This document shows, piece after piece, positions 1 through 11,788 of a DNA stretch of 64,000 nt. Positions within the stretch are counted from its first letter, which is position 1, and each line of letters opens with the position of its first letter. Made by a program: the position numbers and the translations under genes. A model generated the notes under the pieces. That model ran no database searches. It saw only the letters and a program-made list of their open reading frames with translations, and had not been told where the DNA came from. Source of the stretch: Collybiopsis luxurians FD-317 M1. Its lineage: Eukaryota; Basidiomycota; Agaricomycetes; Agaricales; Omphalotaceae. The stretch is taken from contig KN834752.1 of the NCBI GenBank assembly GCA_000827265.1, positions 1,044,948 to 1,108,947 of the forward strand, written 5' to 3'.

Positions 1-1094
1 CGCTTCATACGTGCCGGTTTGCAAAAGAGTGAAACCATGGTATTGCCTCCGTGCGTGCATCGATATAGTATCAAAGAGTCGTGACTAACGAATGGATCCA
101 GATTCGATGTAGCAGCATGGATTCGAACAAATTTGACCGGCGGAGATGACAAAAATCTGGATGCACCAGGTTCTGGTCTCAAAATTGCTGGGTCAGACCC
201 GAACAAGCCAGAGGATGAAGGAATTGGAGTTATTATTGCGTCCGATAAGGACGAAGCTACGAGGAAACTGGAGAGAGATGCTCAGGCCGAACTCAAGCGC
301 CAGCAGAATGCGCTTCCTTCATGGCACCTGAAGAGTACGATCTCTGGGGACTTGACAGCACTGGGTATCAAAGAGAATGCTCGGGCTGAAGCTGCCGTCG
401 CCAACGGTGCGCCCCCCACATCCAACGATGATATACTACGTGGGTTGGGTGTCGTCGGCCAGAAACCCACGCAAGCTCCTGCTCTGATCTTCGAATCCAG
501 AGAACGCGAAATGAAACCTGTCATTAATCCTGATGCCGACTGTCCGTGCTCAAACTTTTATTTGTGACAAATGTTCGCTGACTTGTATCGTAGACTACGA
601 GCAGTATTATGCATCGCTCGCTGCGTCTGCTGCCGCCTCGGCCCAAGCTACTCCGTCCGGGAGCGTCCCTGGAAGCTCAGACTTTGACGACTTTGGAGAG
701 GAGGATGAAGATCGAAAGCCTTCTATCGAGTACCTGAATTCTTTGAACGACTATCGGAAGCGTTCCAGATCGCAGGAGGACGAGGGCTCTGGAAATCGGA
801 ACAAGATTGCGAAAGTTGAATTGACGAATGGTGATCTGAAGCAAGACGTTCCTATGAATGTTGATATCGATGTTAGTGCCACTGGATACAATGGTGAAGA
901 TAAAGATCCGAGAGAGGATCCTATCGTATATGGTCTGTGCTTTCATTTTTCCTTCGTTTACCGCGAGACTGAGATCATTCGCAGTGAACGGAAATCCTGT
1001 TGCATTCTCTAAAGTGACGGAGGAAGACCATGAGTTGATGACACCAGAAGAGTATACAGCTTACTTTGAGGTAATGCAGTCCTTGGAAGTGTAG
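1..1094 (+). CDS. TFA1: TFIIE alpha subunit, 3' part (5' end outside window)
   Basis: Large subunit of general transcription factor TFIIE, which recruits and stimulates TFIIH at RNA polymerase II promoters in the nucleus. Four exons are visible: 1-50, 102-541, 594-932 and 985-1094, joined by GT-AG introns of 51-52 bp. The first exon reads RFIRAGLQKSETMVLPP and continues in frame into FDVAAWIRTNLTG. Family signatures are the LPSWHLKSTISGDLTALGI stretch, an acidic DFDDFGEEDED segment, and the C-terminal VTEEDHELMTPEEYTAYFEV block that follows VNGNPVAFSK after the last splice. The winged-helix and zinc-ribbon N-terminus must lie left of the window. An apparent start at 133 is a TTG inside an exon, not a real start. 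Identification rests on remembered family motifs; splice phases agree at every junction. Confidence 0.8.
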
Positions 1095-1589
1095 ATTTCA
1101 TATGATGTTTGAGAGAAAAAATCTTAACGCCAAAAAAATTGTATACGATTGTTCTATGTGCTGTGCTGAGATCGCTTAGAGTGGAATTCGGTTTCCAGGT
1201 ACAAAGTGGAGAAGATGGTGTAACTTACGGACAAGTCGGACAAGTAACCATGGGGTCTGAGTGGTAAGTACATGCCTGAATTTCGGTCATTCAGGCTCAG
1301 AGGAGATCCGAAATCTTTCCATACATGTCGTCTGACTGGGTTCAGTTTTTCGTGGCCCAATGGGATCGATACATATTCAGCCCAGCCAAAATTAGGTATG
1401 ACGAGTTCAGGCCGTGTGGAATGATGGACCATGTTGGGACTGGTGGTGTTCCACTGCGTTACCATTGTGATACTGAAAAACTTGCAGAATTTTGCCAACT
1501 CCATGCTTTGAAGGTACGCCCGGGCCGTCTGTAAGTATATCATATAAACCGCGGTCTCCAGAATTGTTCTCGGAAATCTCAGCGTCACA
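1095..1589. other. intergenic, 3' of TFIIE alpha and promoter of GH53
   Basis: No supported gene. Short open frames on both strands have no recognisable motif. The right part should contain the promoter and 5' UTR of the galactanase. Confidence 0.6.
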
Positions 1590-3186
1590 ATGCGTTTCGT
1601 TCAGGCCTGCCTGCTAGCTATCCTGCTTCCCTTTGCAACTTGCCTTCAATATCACGGAGCGGACTATTCCTCGCTTGTGAATCTTGAGAATGCGGGAAAG
1701 ACTTATAAGGATGGAGGAGTTAGTGGGTACCGCGATCTTTTTGCAATGCTAGCATTTGACAGTTGTGTCTCTCAAGCCGGAAAGTTTGACCAGATTCTTC
1801 ACAATCACGGTGTCAATCTGGCTCGCATTCGAGTGTGGACAAGCACGAACAATGCAGACTATAGTCTGACTTACGGTCTGGCGTTGGCTAAACGAGCTGT
1901 AGCCCTTGGAATGGATCTCTTGATTGATTTGCATTATAGGTATCTCTTTTGATTTTGATGTTCCAGAGTCTTACTGAACCTTGCATTTAGTGATACATGT
2001 AATTCTGAGGCAGCTCATTTTACCGCTTTTACCTAATGTTTTGGAAATGTAGGGGCTGATCCCGGTCATCAAGCCATTCCTTCTGGATGGCCAACCACTT
2101 TATCCGGTTTAAATACCCAGATTTACGAGTACGCTCGTTGAATTCAATGTTTAAATTGCCCGAGTGATCAAACTGGTAACGGGTCACAGGTACACCAACA
2201 GTTTAGTAGCCGCCTTCTCTGCTCAGGGAACACCAATCACGTTTTTGGAAGTACGTCGATTTTCTGGATTTTAAGCTGATCAAGTATTTAACCTTGTCTC
2301 GTAGATTGGAAACGAAATCAACAATGGTATACTCTGGCCGGTCGGCGAAATTTCTGTTGCCGGATATTCACCTCTTTCACAACTTTTGCACTCTGCTGCT
2401 AACGGTGCCCATGATGCAGACGCAAATGTTCAGGTCGTGGTTCATCTCGCGAACGGTTGGGATGGTGCTTCGGTCGCATCTTTTTACGAACAAATCTTCA
2501 TCGCGGGAGAATTCGCGTCGACTGACTTTGACGTTATGGGCTTCTCATTCTATCCGTTCTATGACAGTCGTGCTACATATGCCAGTTTGCTGTCAAGTTT
2601 GAACGCTATGGTTGCAAAATACGGAAAGGTGAGTGTATTTGGTTGAATTTCATGGATCTACTAATCAGAACTCCTTTCAGGATGTAATGGTAGTGGAAAC
2701 TGACTGGCCATCTTCAGGATCGTGTCCAGGAGTCACCTTGGTACGTTTCTCGCCTGCCATTGAAGGGACGGAGGGTTGATATCGTTATTCAGAGTCAAAG
2801 TGGAAGTATAAGCCCAGCGGGACAGCAAACATGGGTCAGAATCTCTTAATAAAGTACTTTTCAGACATAGGCTGATGGTATCATAATTATAGGTGAATGG
2901 TATTAAAACAGTTCTTTCGGAGGTATCAGGAGGACATGGGCTTGGGATCGTATACTGGGAGCCTGGTTGGATCGGCAACGACGGTGCGTCCACTAGAAAT
3001 AATTAATCCACTTGAAATTGAACAACTGATGCATTGGCGTATAGGATTGGGCTCCGCCTGCACGGTTAGTTTTTAATGTTAATGTCTTGCGCCGCGATTT
3101 TACTCATGCCCCCTTAGAGCAATCTCGTGGTCGATGACTCAGGAAATACTCTGTCTTCAATAGCGTTGTTCTCAGCAGACATGTAA
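1590..3186 (+). CDS. secreted arabinogalactan endo-beta-1,4-galactanase, GH53
   Basis: Hydrolyses beta-1,4-galactan side chains of pectin outside the cell. A signal peptide (MRFVQACLLAILLPFATC) precedes GADYSSL. Family landmarks in order are ARIRVW, DLHYSDTWADPGHQ, the acid/base Glu in FLEIGNEINNGILWP, MGFSFYPFY, and the nucleophile Glu in MVVETDWP, then a C-terminal VYWEPGW segment. About nine exons are needed. They include an 8-nt exon at 1991-1998 (the SDT part of SDTW), flanked by introns of about 50 bp, and all phases close. The stop is at 3184-3186. Length is about 340 residues, normal for the family. Neighbours give no operon-like information. Specificity (galactan) is inferred from family. 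Confidence 0.92.
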
Positions 3187-3455
3187 TCTAGATCCCGCAG
3201 GAGTGTACGAATTTTGTTCTTCGCCCTGTAGTTGATCGGTTGTAATATGTATTAGGTAGTTGATGCATTTACCCTTTTGGGTTGAAATCCCCAGCTTTGA
3301 CACTATTTATTCACATGGAGCATTTGACGTCATGAAAAACTCATTCCTTGTGCGCATCGTGCTTATAAAAGTGGTCACTATGGTCAAAGTCTGCACAACT
3401 TTCAATCGCAACTTTAACGTCGCATTCCACTTATTTTCAAAGTCAAATCTGAACA

Positions 3456-3805
3456 ATGGCTGCTTCCCGAAGTCCTAACCTCGTGAGTGCGGTCTTGGAT
3501 TTTGTCTGTCCACTTTACCTTATGGAGGTGGTAGGCTATTGCTGTTGGGGCAGCTATTGCCATATCCGTAGGCGGCATGTATGCCATGCAGAAAGATGTG
3601 AAAAGAAATGAAGGTCAAGCTTCAGTCTTTCGTGAGTGCCTTTTCCTTTTCCCCATTAGTTGATTAATGATTCATTTCGACTTATCTAGAACCGGAAAAT
3701 CCGAGCAAAACGAGCGGAAAAACTGGTAAAGACGAGTATCTAAGCTCCTCAGAAGTCAGCGACGTAGTTTCGTCAAACACATCGAGGGTGAAGCCGAACA
3801 AGTGA
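3456..3805 (+). CDS. small single-pass membrane protein, unknown
   Basis: Three exons give a protein of about 78 residues. Exon 1 encodes MAASRSPNL. After an intron, exon 2 encodes one hydrophobic helix (AIAVGAAIAISVGGMYAM) followed by QKDVKRNEG. After a second intron the last exon encodes a hydrophilic Ser/Lys-rich tail ending SRVKPNK. Both introns are GT-AG and phases agree. A short N-terminus, one helix and a basic flank suggest a tail in the cytosol, or an inner mitochondrial membrane subunit, but I recognise no family. The start is the only ATG upstream of the helix in frame. It is too short to appear as a long open frame, so gene finders may miss it. Confidence 0.55.
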
Positions 3806-4441
3806 GCAGAGATGGTGTCTTGTGCGAGCAAGGAACCGATAGAAAGCTATGGAAATTAATAATTGCAATGTACTCCTAGATAAATGTGTATCAAAAGTCT
3901 GTTTTCAACGTGTTGGTATCGACATTTCCTCGATTACGGTATTCCAATTTCGTATCTAAATGGCGTCCGGGACCCTTCGGTGTCCGACGCCTTTCAAAGG
4001 CTTCGGATCTGACCCCTAGATTATCGTAGGCCACTCTGTCTATCGCTGCCAGCTTGCGGTATTCCTTTTCCCTTTTACGGGGCTAGCTTGACTTGCGGAA
4101 AAGAGGACTGGAATTGAATGTGATCCATCTTGACCATTTCATCTTATAGGTTGTGGATTTGAACTAACAAACACCTCAACAGTTACTGGGCGACGGCGCG
4201 GGGGCAAGATGTTGCGGGTCGAGTGCGAGAGTGGCTCGGCCACTGAGCGGTTCAACTATAAAGATTTCTTGGCGCCAAACTCGGCCTGTCGGTGCTGTTG
4301 CTCTCAACAATCATCTTCCGTTCGAGCCATGGAACGGTATAACAAACACCAGCCATGCCGAACACCAGTTGCATATAAGAAACGCGAATATTTCTGGTAT
4401 CATTCCATCTTATCCCTTCATAATCTTTTTCTTACGCTGCA
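3806..4441. other. intergenic, promoter of MFS transporter
   Basis: No gene supported. A short perfect hairpin (GCCTTT-C-AAAGGC) lies at 3989-4001 and a TATA-like CATATAAGA begins at 4372, about 70 bp before the transporter start. Overlapping open frames at 4209-4527 are shadows. Confidence 0.5.
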
Positions 4442-6607
4442 ATGGCTTCAGAACCCGCAGAAGCGACATTCGCGCGTCCCCCTGCCCTTTCTCCAGAGCA
4501 AGAGGAGGAATTTCGCACTTTAGATAAAGAGCACGGACACCTTTCGGATTCAACCACTATTGTTAACGGAGAACCTCCGACCATTCATGCCCTGGAAAAA
4601 TCGTACACTAATCGCGGTATACATGTTGTCACTTTCGACAAGGGCAAAAACGAGGATCCTAGAGAATGGACAAGGGCACGGAAATGGTATGAAACTATTA
4701 CCTCTCATTCCATCGACAATTAGCTCAACTTGTTTTTAAGGTTCGTCACATTTACTACCGCCTTCCTCTGCACGGCTGCTGCATTAGGTTCTTCTATCGT
4801 AACGGGGGAGTGAGTATCTCGAGTCACTTCCGACGCGTACATTTCCTGAGTTTTACAGTATGAATGGGCCCGTCGGAGATTTGAATACTACCCAAGAGAT
4901 CATCAATCTAACAGTTACCTGCTTCGTCATTGGTTTCGGAATTGGGTGTGTACAAGCTTGCTGCCCTCGCCTCCTCCGTCTGCTCAAACCTATACGTTAG
5001 ACCATTATTTTTCGCTCCATTGAGTGAAGTGTCTGGACGACGATTGCCGTATATCATTAGTAGCTTCTTCTTTTTCATCTTCACCCTACCAAGTGCGCTT
5101 GCGAAGAATGCTGCTACGCTGGTGGTTGGTAGGCAACTGGCAGGACTGGCAGCGTCCGCACCAATCTGTAATGTAGGGGGGAGCGTAGCAGATGTGTGGG
5201 CGGTAGAAGAAAGGTTCGGGTAAACATTTATGTTATACATGCACTATAACTGACACAACATCCCACATCAGGGGCCTTCCCATGGCTACCTTCTCATTCG
5301 CTATCTTGTGCGTCACTCATCTATCGGTTCTCGAATTCTAACTTATCGACGGCATTCCAGTATGGGGCCCTGCTTAGGACCTATTATAGGGTCATGGATT
5401 GGCCAAGAGGTAGGATGGCGTTGGATTTGTGAGTGCACAGCATCTTACTCGATTTTCTAAAGCCTCATTTTTCACTGTAGACTGGGTCCTGTTCATTTTC
5501 ACGGGATGCGCGTTTTTCTTGACACTATTCATGCCTGAGACGTTGGCCTCGTCTCTACTCCAACAGAAGGCTAAACGTCTCAGGAGGGAGACTGGCGATA
5601 AAAATTACCGGACCTTAGAGGAACTCGAAAGCCCACCATTTTCTCAGATGATGTTGACCGCACTATGGAGACCGATAGTCATGCTTTTTGCTGAGCCGAT
5701 TCTGGCTTTCATGACAATGTGCACGTATTGCTCTTACATTTCTCGTTTAACTTTTTACTAATTTTTGCTTCGCAGATCTGTCCTTTATCTACAGTATATT
5801 ATGTGAGTAATCCGCCGTCGATGCCCAATGAAGAATTCATTCGTCCTTTCAGACTTGTTATTTTTCGCCTTCCCAATAGCTTTCGTTGACATCCGAGACT
5901 TCTCCGCTGGTATAGCTGGCTTAACTTTCATCAGCATTATGGTAAGAATCAATATTCCCGTATTCTATAAACCGATCTCATTATCTTTAATTTATATAGC
6001 TCGGTATTTGTTTTGCAATGGCTGTCATGCCTTTCCAAGAACGAATATACAATCGCCGTACTCGCTATGGTGCCTATCCCGAAGCGAGGCTGTACCCGAT
6101 GATGCTAGGAGCAATGTAAGTCCGATACTATTCCTTCCTGGGGTAAATCACTCACTCGCTAAATCTTAAAAATTGCATAGTGTATTACCATCAGCTCTTT
6201 TCGTATTTGCCTTCACCGGAGCGTATTCTTGGGTCCACTGGATAGGCGTCTGCGTTTCGGGATTCATGTTCGGTTTCGCCCTGCTCATCATCTACATCTC
6301 GGGGAATTCCTACATTGTAGACAGTTATAGCGACTACGCTGCATCCGCTATCGCCGCGAAAACTTTTGTGAGGTCCGAGATTGGCGCCGTGGTCCCGTTG
6401 TACGTCAATCAGATGTTCAACAACATGGGATTCCAGTACGCTGGACTATTACTGGCGTTGGTTGCAGTAGTCATTGCACCGATTCCGTTTATCTTTTATA
6501 GATACGGGGAACATATACGGGGTAGAAGCAAGAGAGCTTCCCAGGCAAAAAGGAGGGAATCTGCTGATGGTGGCGAAAGAGCAGTGTCGGACGGAGGGCA
6601 GTGTTGA
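4442..6607 (+). CDS. MFS transporter, DHA1 drug:proton antiporter type
   Basis: Plasma-membrane exporter of the major facilitator superfamily, probably moving small amphiphilic molecules in exchange for protons. A soluble N-terminus of about 80 residues ends in EDPREWTRARKW, typical of this group. It is followed by about 12 hydrophobic segments. The loop 2-3 signature is PLSEVSGRR, and TM5 contains the antiporter-like GPCLGPIIGSWIG. The central loop carries PETLASSLLQQKAKRLRRETG. The C-terminal half contains SEIGAVVPLYVNQMFNNMG and a basic tail. About nine GT-AG introns are needed; those I checked keep frame (for example W split at 4687, D split near 4812). Substrate cannot be told from sequence. 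Full length, about 530 residues, no obvious defect. Confidence 0.9.
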
Positions 6608-7129
6608 TTCTTGAATGCCTGGTAACTTAGATCAGAGCAGATCATTAGATGGAAAAGATAGAACCGCGGTTGTATATAGACATGATATTTATTCAGTACA
6701 GCTAGTAAACAAAAAGAGAAAGTACATTCAGTTATCCAACACATTGCAGATCGCGTTTGTTGATGGTCAAAGCTGGAAACATAAAATACATCTAGATTTG
6801 TTCTGCAGAAGATCACCCACAAAAAAAAAAAGACAAAGGGAAGTAAAGCATTGAGATGATACATATATTGTAGCAGATCAGAACGATTTGAGAAAACAGT
6901 GCGAGTAAACTTGATATAGACGAGCGAGCGAGTGAAAATACACAAAGCCAAGCGATTGCATATGTACACACCAACATGGGCAAGTAAGCGAGTCTAGTCG
7001 GACCAGCCAAAGGTGGACTCTTGTGTTTTCCGGGAGCAGAAAGACGCCTAGATGTAAATAAGTCAACAAACCAATAGATAGCGTAGGGTTTCGATCATAT
7101 CAAGAGCAAAAATGAAAATCCAAAGGCCC
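6608..7129. other. convergent 3' intergenic region
   Basis: Lies between the ends of the plus-strand transporter and the minus-strand zinc-finger gene. AT-rich with an A-run at about 6820-6832. It presumably contains both 3' UTRs. No gene seen. Confidence 0.6.
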
Positions 7130-10100
7130 TCAGGATTCTTCCGTCTTCAAGCCCGAGCTGCTAGCAGCGCTATTAGCCTCAGCAGCGTCGACGGCTTCCA
7201 GTATGTCCAACTCTGCATCACCATCGGCACTTGAGGCACTAGGCCCTGAAGAAGTTTCCAAAGCAGATTTGCCTGGGCCAGATGATCCATACATGGAGGA
7301 GCCACCTCCATTTCGAGCAGCTTGCTGTCTTCTCAGGGCATTCGTCGTCGCAGGTGAATCATAGTCATCCGGATCATCTACAGCCGCCAGCACGGCGATA
7401 TCCACATCTTCCTCGTCTCGGTGCCTTGGCGTCGCTCGGAGGGGTGAAGATGCTGCTTGGTCCACGAGAGCCGCAATGTCTCCCTCAACCTCTGCTTCTG
7501 CGTCATCGAGATCGCCGTCGGCGTCACCATCTGCATCTGCATCAACATCCATCCCACTGCCGGAGCCGTTGGAGTGCACTGAGGCATTGGAAGCATGGGT
7601 GCGAGAAGGGTTAGGCGCAGTAGCAGAGGAGTTTAACCTGGAAGAGGGCAAAGGGGAAGAGCGACGGGACCCCTTGGAACCGTCAACAATAGATCCAGCT
7701 CTACTTGCAGCCTTGCTCGTGGGGCGGGAGCCAGTGCCAAGCTTGGCCGATTTGGGAAACGGGGACGAAGTGACGATTCGAGTGTTTGATGCATTTGATG
7801 TGGAGCGCATGGAAGAAACGGCCGGCTCCTCGAAATGTCTTCCTGAGCTATCGACAATGACGGTATCAGTGCGCCCCAGTTTGGCTGAGGAGCCCTCGCG
7901 CTGAACACCAGAGAAGCTTCCAGAGAAAGAAGCATTGGAGATTTGAGTGCGATTCGAGGCTTGTTGAGCAGCGAGCATCTGCGCTTGCTCTATGGTTCCT
8001 CTGCGTTCGACTCGTTTCATTTTCTTGCGGCATCTGATTGGCGAGGTTATTATTTCTGTACCTTGGGCAAAAAGAAAAAAACATATACTTGCCTATCACA
8101 CACTGTACCGGGCCCCATCGGGCCCGGACCCCACTTCTCCACGCACTTGCCCTCCTTATACCTTCCGGGCATACCACATTGCCTGCAGATCCTTTGTCCT
8201 TGCTCATTTGTTGGGGGATATGGCGAAGTTGCAGGTGCGAGGTTGACGGACGTAAGCGGAAGCGAGTTTGTAGAATTGGTAGCAGCGACAGGAGCGGGAT
8301 TAGGAGCGGGAGAATTTGAGTGAGTTTCTTTTTGAAATGAAGTAATGGAAACGTCAGAAACTGTGAAAAAAAAAGACAATTGTCAAGCTTACCCTCAGCG
8401 ACGTTCGCATTACTGGCGTTCCCACCCGTGTTATTGAATTTACCTTTTTTCACCGGGGCACCGGTCTGGACTGGAGCGAAGACGTGAGTTTGGTATTGAA
8501 CTTGGCCAGGAGGCCCGGTAGTGGGGATAGGACCAGAGCCATCTGGCGCTCGGCCATCCCGTCTGTCGCCGAGGTCATCGCGAAGAGTAGGTTCGGCGCG
8601 AAGTTGCTCTCGACCTCGGCGTGATGAACTTGGCCTCGACGAAGGGTTGACGGACGGAGAGAGACGTCCTGCCATGGGTCCTGGAGAAGGTTGAGCATAA
8701 TGGGGAGGTGGAGGGGGTCCCCCCAAATGGTGCGACGAATGGTTAACTGCGAGATGTTGCTGATGAGGGGACACGTGAGGAGGTACTTGATGAACGAACT
8801 GAGAACCCTCTCGAGGGTCGTACACAAGACCACTACTGTGAGAGCTCAGTGGCCGTTCTTTCATCCGTCCAGAGTGAATAGGTTGACCGGGAGCCCCGGT
8901 TCCGTTAGCCTGGGCATGCTGTTCATCGCCAGTTGTAGCAAGCAGCATCTCATCCAAATCCATACTTGCCTCACTTCCCCGACTACGGCTTCTCCCATGA
9001 CTGTAGGATCGTGATCGTCGCCGCCTCCTCTCATCGCGGTACTCTCTAGCATGATCTTGCGATCGATAAGAATGCTCGTAGCCCGGGATTGGATACAAAT
9101 GATGGTCAGGAGGGTGCATTGCGGCAGGATCTGCGTGGCGCCTGTCACGATGCCTTGAGCCTGAGCCAGAACCAGAGGAAGGTGGGGCAAGGGGTGGAGG
9201 TTGGGGTTGACCCTGCGCAAATGGCATGCTCTGCATGATGGCATTCTGGTTATGCTGGATGTGGGATGTAGGGGAGTAGGAATGACCTTGTGGTGGAGGA
9301 GGATGTGGCGGATGGGGAGCAGCCTGATAATACGTCGGTGACACGCCGCTTGCTGACTGATGGTGTGCATGCTAGATAAGTGTTGAACGGTGGGACTAAA
9401 GGAGATATATGAAAAGGGTCGCTCACTTCATCTTGATACCTCACTCGTTTGCTATTGGGCCCGAGCCCATACGCGTACGCATCCATGCTGCCGCTTCGGG
9501 GTCTTCTTGTCCCATGTCTTTCTTCCCGTGGGTAATCGTGTTTTCGACTGGAATAGAGAGTCAAAGGCTGCAAAACACCATTCGCATTGTAATTTCTATC
9601 CACACGCATAAGTTCGCCTTCGGATAGCTGGGGAATATCCCTGAACATGGTGCTGTGGTCTCGTATGACCCCGCCACCGCTTTTGACGATTCGATCGAAA
9701 CCTGCGCGAACGTCCCTACCTGCGCTTTCGAGGCGGTCGAGATATTGATTTAATTGGGCCCAAAGATCAGTAACTGCTATCCTCCGAGCCATTTCTTCGT
9801 CCCGGACTTGTTCGGCGGCTGCCACCAATTCGCGTAGATGTTTAATCTTTTCCACGGCGTCTGCGAGTTGAGTGGCGGCATCTTTGACCTGAGTTGGGCG
9901 AGATTCATGAGCCAGAATGTCTGATTTGTCGTCGGTATCCTTCTTTTCTGATTTGTCCACGTCGGACTCTCCGTTTCGTTTCACTGTAGGTTCACCTAAT
10001 AGATCTTTGTAGTCTGAAGCGAGTACCTCGAAATGATCCGCCCGTTTCTTTTCCTTCTTCAATTTTTCTTTCAAGGATTCAACCTGTGCGAGAGCAGTGG

Positions 10101-10269
10101 AAAGTAGCGAAGCGAGTGCGGAGGCGGAAGAGGGTGAAGTTGGAGAAGGGGGTAACGCAGAAGCGGAATCGGAGGGTGGGGAAGTTGGTTTCCCATTTAC
10201 AGGAGAAGCAAGGGGAGATTTGGAAATGGTGGGTTGCGGGGCAGGCTGTACGGCGACGTCTAGGTCCAT
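7130..10269 (-). CDS. GATA-like zinc-finger protein with N-terminal coiled coil
   Basis: Probable nuclear DNA-binding regulator. Exon 1 (10269-9427) encodes a Pro/Ser-rich start, a coiled coil (SALASLLSTALAQVESLKEK) and a second helical region around LRELVAAAEQVRDEEMARR. Exon 2 (9371-8393) is low-complexity: His/Pro-rich, an RS-like RRRRRSRSYSHGRSRSRG patch, and proline runs. Exon 3 carries most of the finger, CRQCGMPGRYKEGKCVEKWG then PGPMGPGTVCDR, and exon 4 (8033-7130) begins CRKKMKRVERRGT. The ligands are therefore CxxC...CDRC, resembling GATA-type fingers. The last intron (8034-8092) has a GC donor. The intron before exon 3 starts at 8392 and ends at 8361 or 8328; both keep frame. The tail is acidic (DVDADADGDADGDLDD). 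Targets unknown. Confidence 0.82.
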
Positions 10270-11788
10270 TTCGGTCTAAAGTCGCGCTTTGTTAGTGGAA
10301 AAGGATGAAGAAGGATGTGAACTGACTGACTGGCCCATTTAGATGGGCATGGACGCGTAGAAGTAAAAAGTAAGGAAAAAAGAAGGCGGGATCGAGACAA
10401 AGATGGGAAAGTAATTGGGGGCGCGAAGAGGGCGGCAGGGCAAACAGTTAGTATTTATTGGGCACGCTCCCAAAGTTCCCATCGGCTCTGCAAGGCTAAG
10501 TCCCCCCGAACCAGAATTCCATCCTCGAAATGCCGTAACGGCGGTGCTTCCAAATCTGGTCAGACATGAGGCGACGGCCGTCAACGGCATCAACCCCCCG
10601 GTCACTGTTTCATTTATGTCTTTTTCTCGCTTAACTTGCTCATGACCGACGATGTTCACTCGATGCGCCGTACACCGTAGCTCGGCTTCCCCAACCGTGG
10701 CGACAACAGCAGCGGGAGATGGCGGAACAACTGTCAGCTCTTCACAGCAAAAGACCCAAGGTAACCTCTCCATTTGTCTTGACTTGAAATCACCACAGCT
10801 AGTTTCCCCACAATACCTCCGTGGAACCAGAAAAAGAAGTAAGGACGAAGGTCCCCTCAAGCGTAAGAAAAAAAAAAAAAACTGTTGCAATGTCCATCAA
10901 CATCAGATATATCAGCGCTCCGTTAACTGGCGCTCCGCTCCCGGAACTATGATTTGACTTTTTTTTCCTATACCAGGTGCCTGCGCCTTGCTGAACCGAG
11001 AACAGCCAATACCATTCAAGGCAGCGGCAAGTGTGGCAAGTGGCCATACTAAAATGCTTTATATATAGCTTACGACACTCATCCACCACCACGAACTAGA
11101 AGCTTCAACTGCGCTCTGCACGTTGCACAGACGTCCGACGACATCGCAGCACAAAACACGATGAGAAATAGAGTCCACTTAGATATTGCAGCGGAACATA
11201 CCTTTCGCACTTGGTCTAGTCTTCGGTCAATCTCCACCCTTTTCAACCTCGGGCTGTACGACTAAGCAATGCCAACATGGGCAAGGCGGGCGCCCTGATG
11301 ATATGAGGGCATCAATTAGAACGCGTGGAATGCGGGAGAACCCCCCTTGCGATGCCCAATGGCAAGACTTCATTGGTGGCCGCCTTGATGAGATGCACTC
11401 GTGACGCCCACAAATGGTTCAGAGAGCCGGAAACACGAGATTGCTAAACATTAATGAACTTCTAAAAGTCGGGGTTATGCATTCTCTGATAGGAAATGAT
11501 GTGAAAACTGTCGGTCCAAGATCGATAAAGTTGAGAGAACAAAGGGAAGATACAGAAATGGTAATTTCTGCTCCTCGGAATTGCGAAAAGAGGCTGTTCT
11601 GAAGAGGGCCCTGGCGCAATTATGCGTAGCTCATTTCAGGGACTGGGTAGCTCATTGTGTGGCTGCCAAATGTCTGGAAGAAAACAAGAGTGAATTCCAG
11701 TCCTCCACCGACTCGATGCGCCGAATACCATCACGTGACGTAATACTCGCCGCGGGCGCTTGTAATTTTACCGTAGATCACTTTCTCC
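10270..11788. other. divergent intergenic region, zinc-finger and bestrophin promoters
   Basis: No convincing gene in 1.5 kb. A homopolymer A run lies at about 10867-10880 and a TATATATA-like stretch at 11059-11067. A 34-codon frame starts at 11161, but without support. It probably holds both promoters and long 5' UTRs. Confidence 0.5.

Noticed and set aside
3989..4001. Perfect GCCTTT/AAAGGC hairpin as a terminator
   Set aside because: Intrinsic terminators of this type are not used by eukaryotic Pol II; a 6-bp palindrome is expected by chance.
7282..8323. Plus-strand open frames across the zinc-finger gene
   Set aside because: They are antisense shadows of a low-complexity, GC-biased minus-strand gene and have no motifs.
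10339..10957. Open frames of 76-183 codons on both strands
   Set aside because: No signature, no consistent splicing, and they lie in a divergent promoter region.
11161..11265. A 34-codon frame behind a TATA-like stretch
   Set aside because: Too short and without any family resemblance; more likely 5' UTR or spacer.
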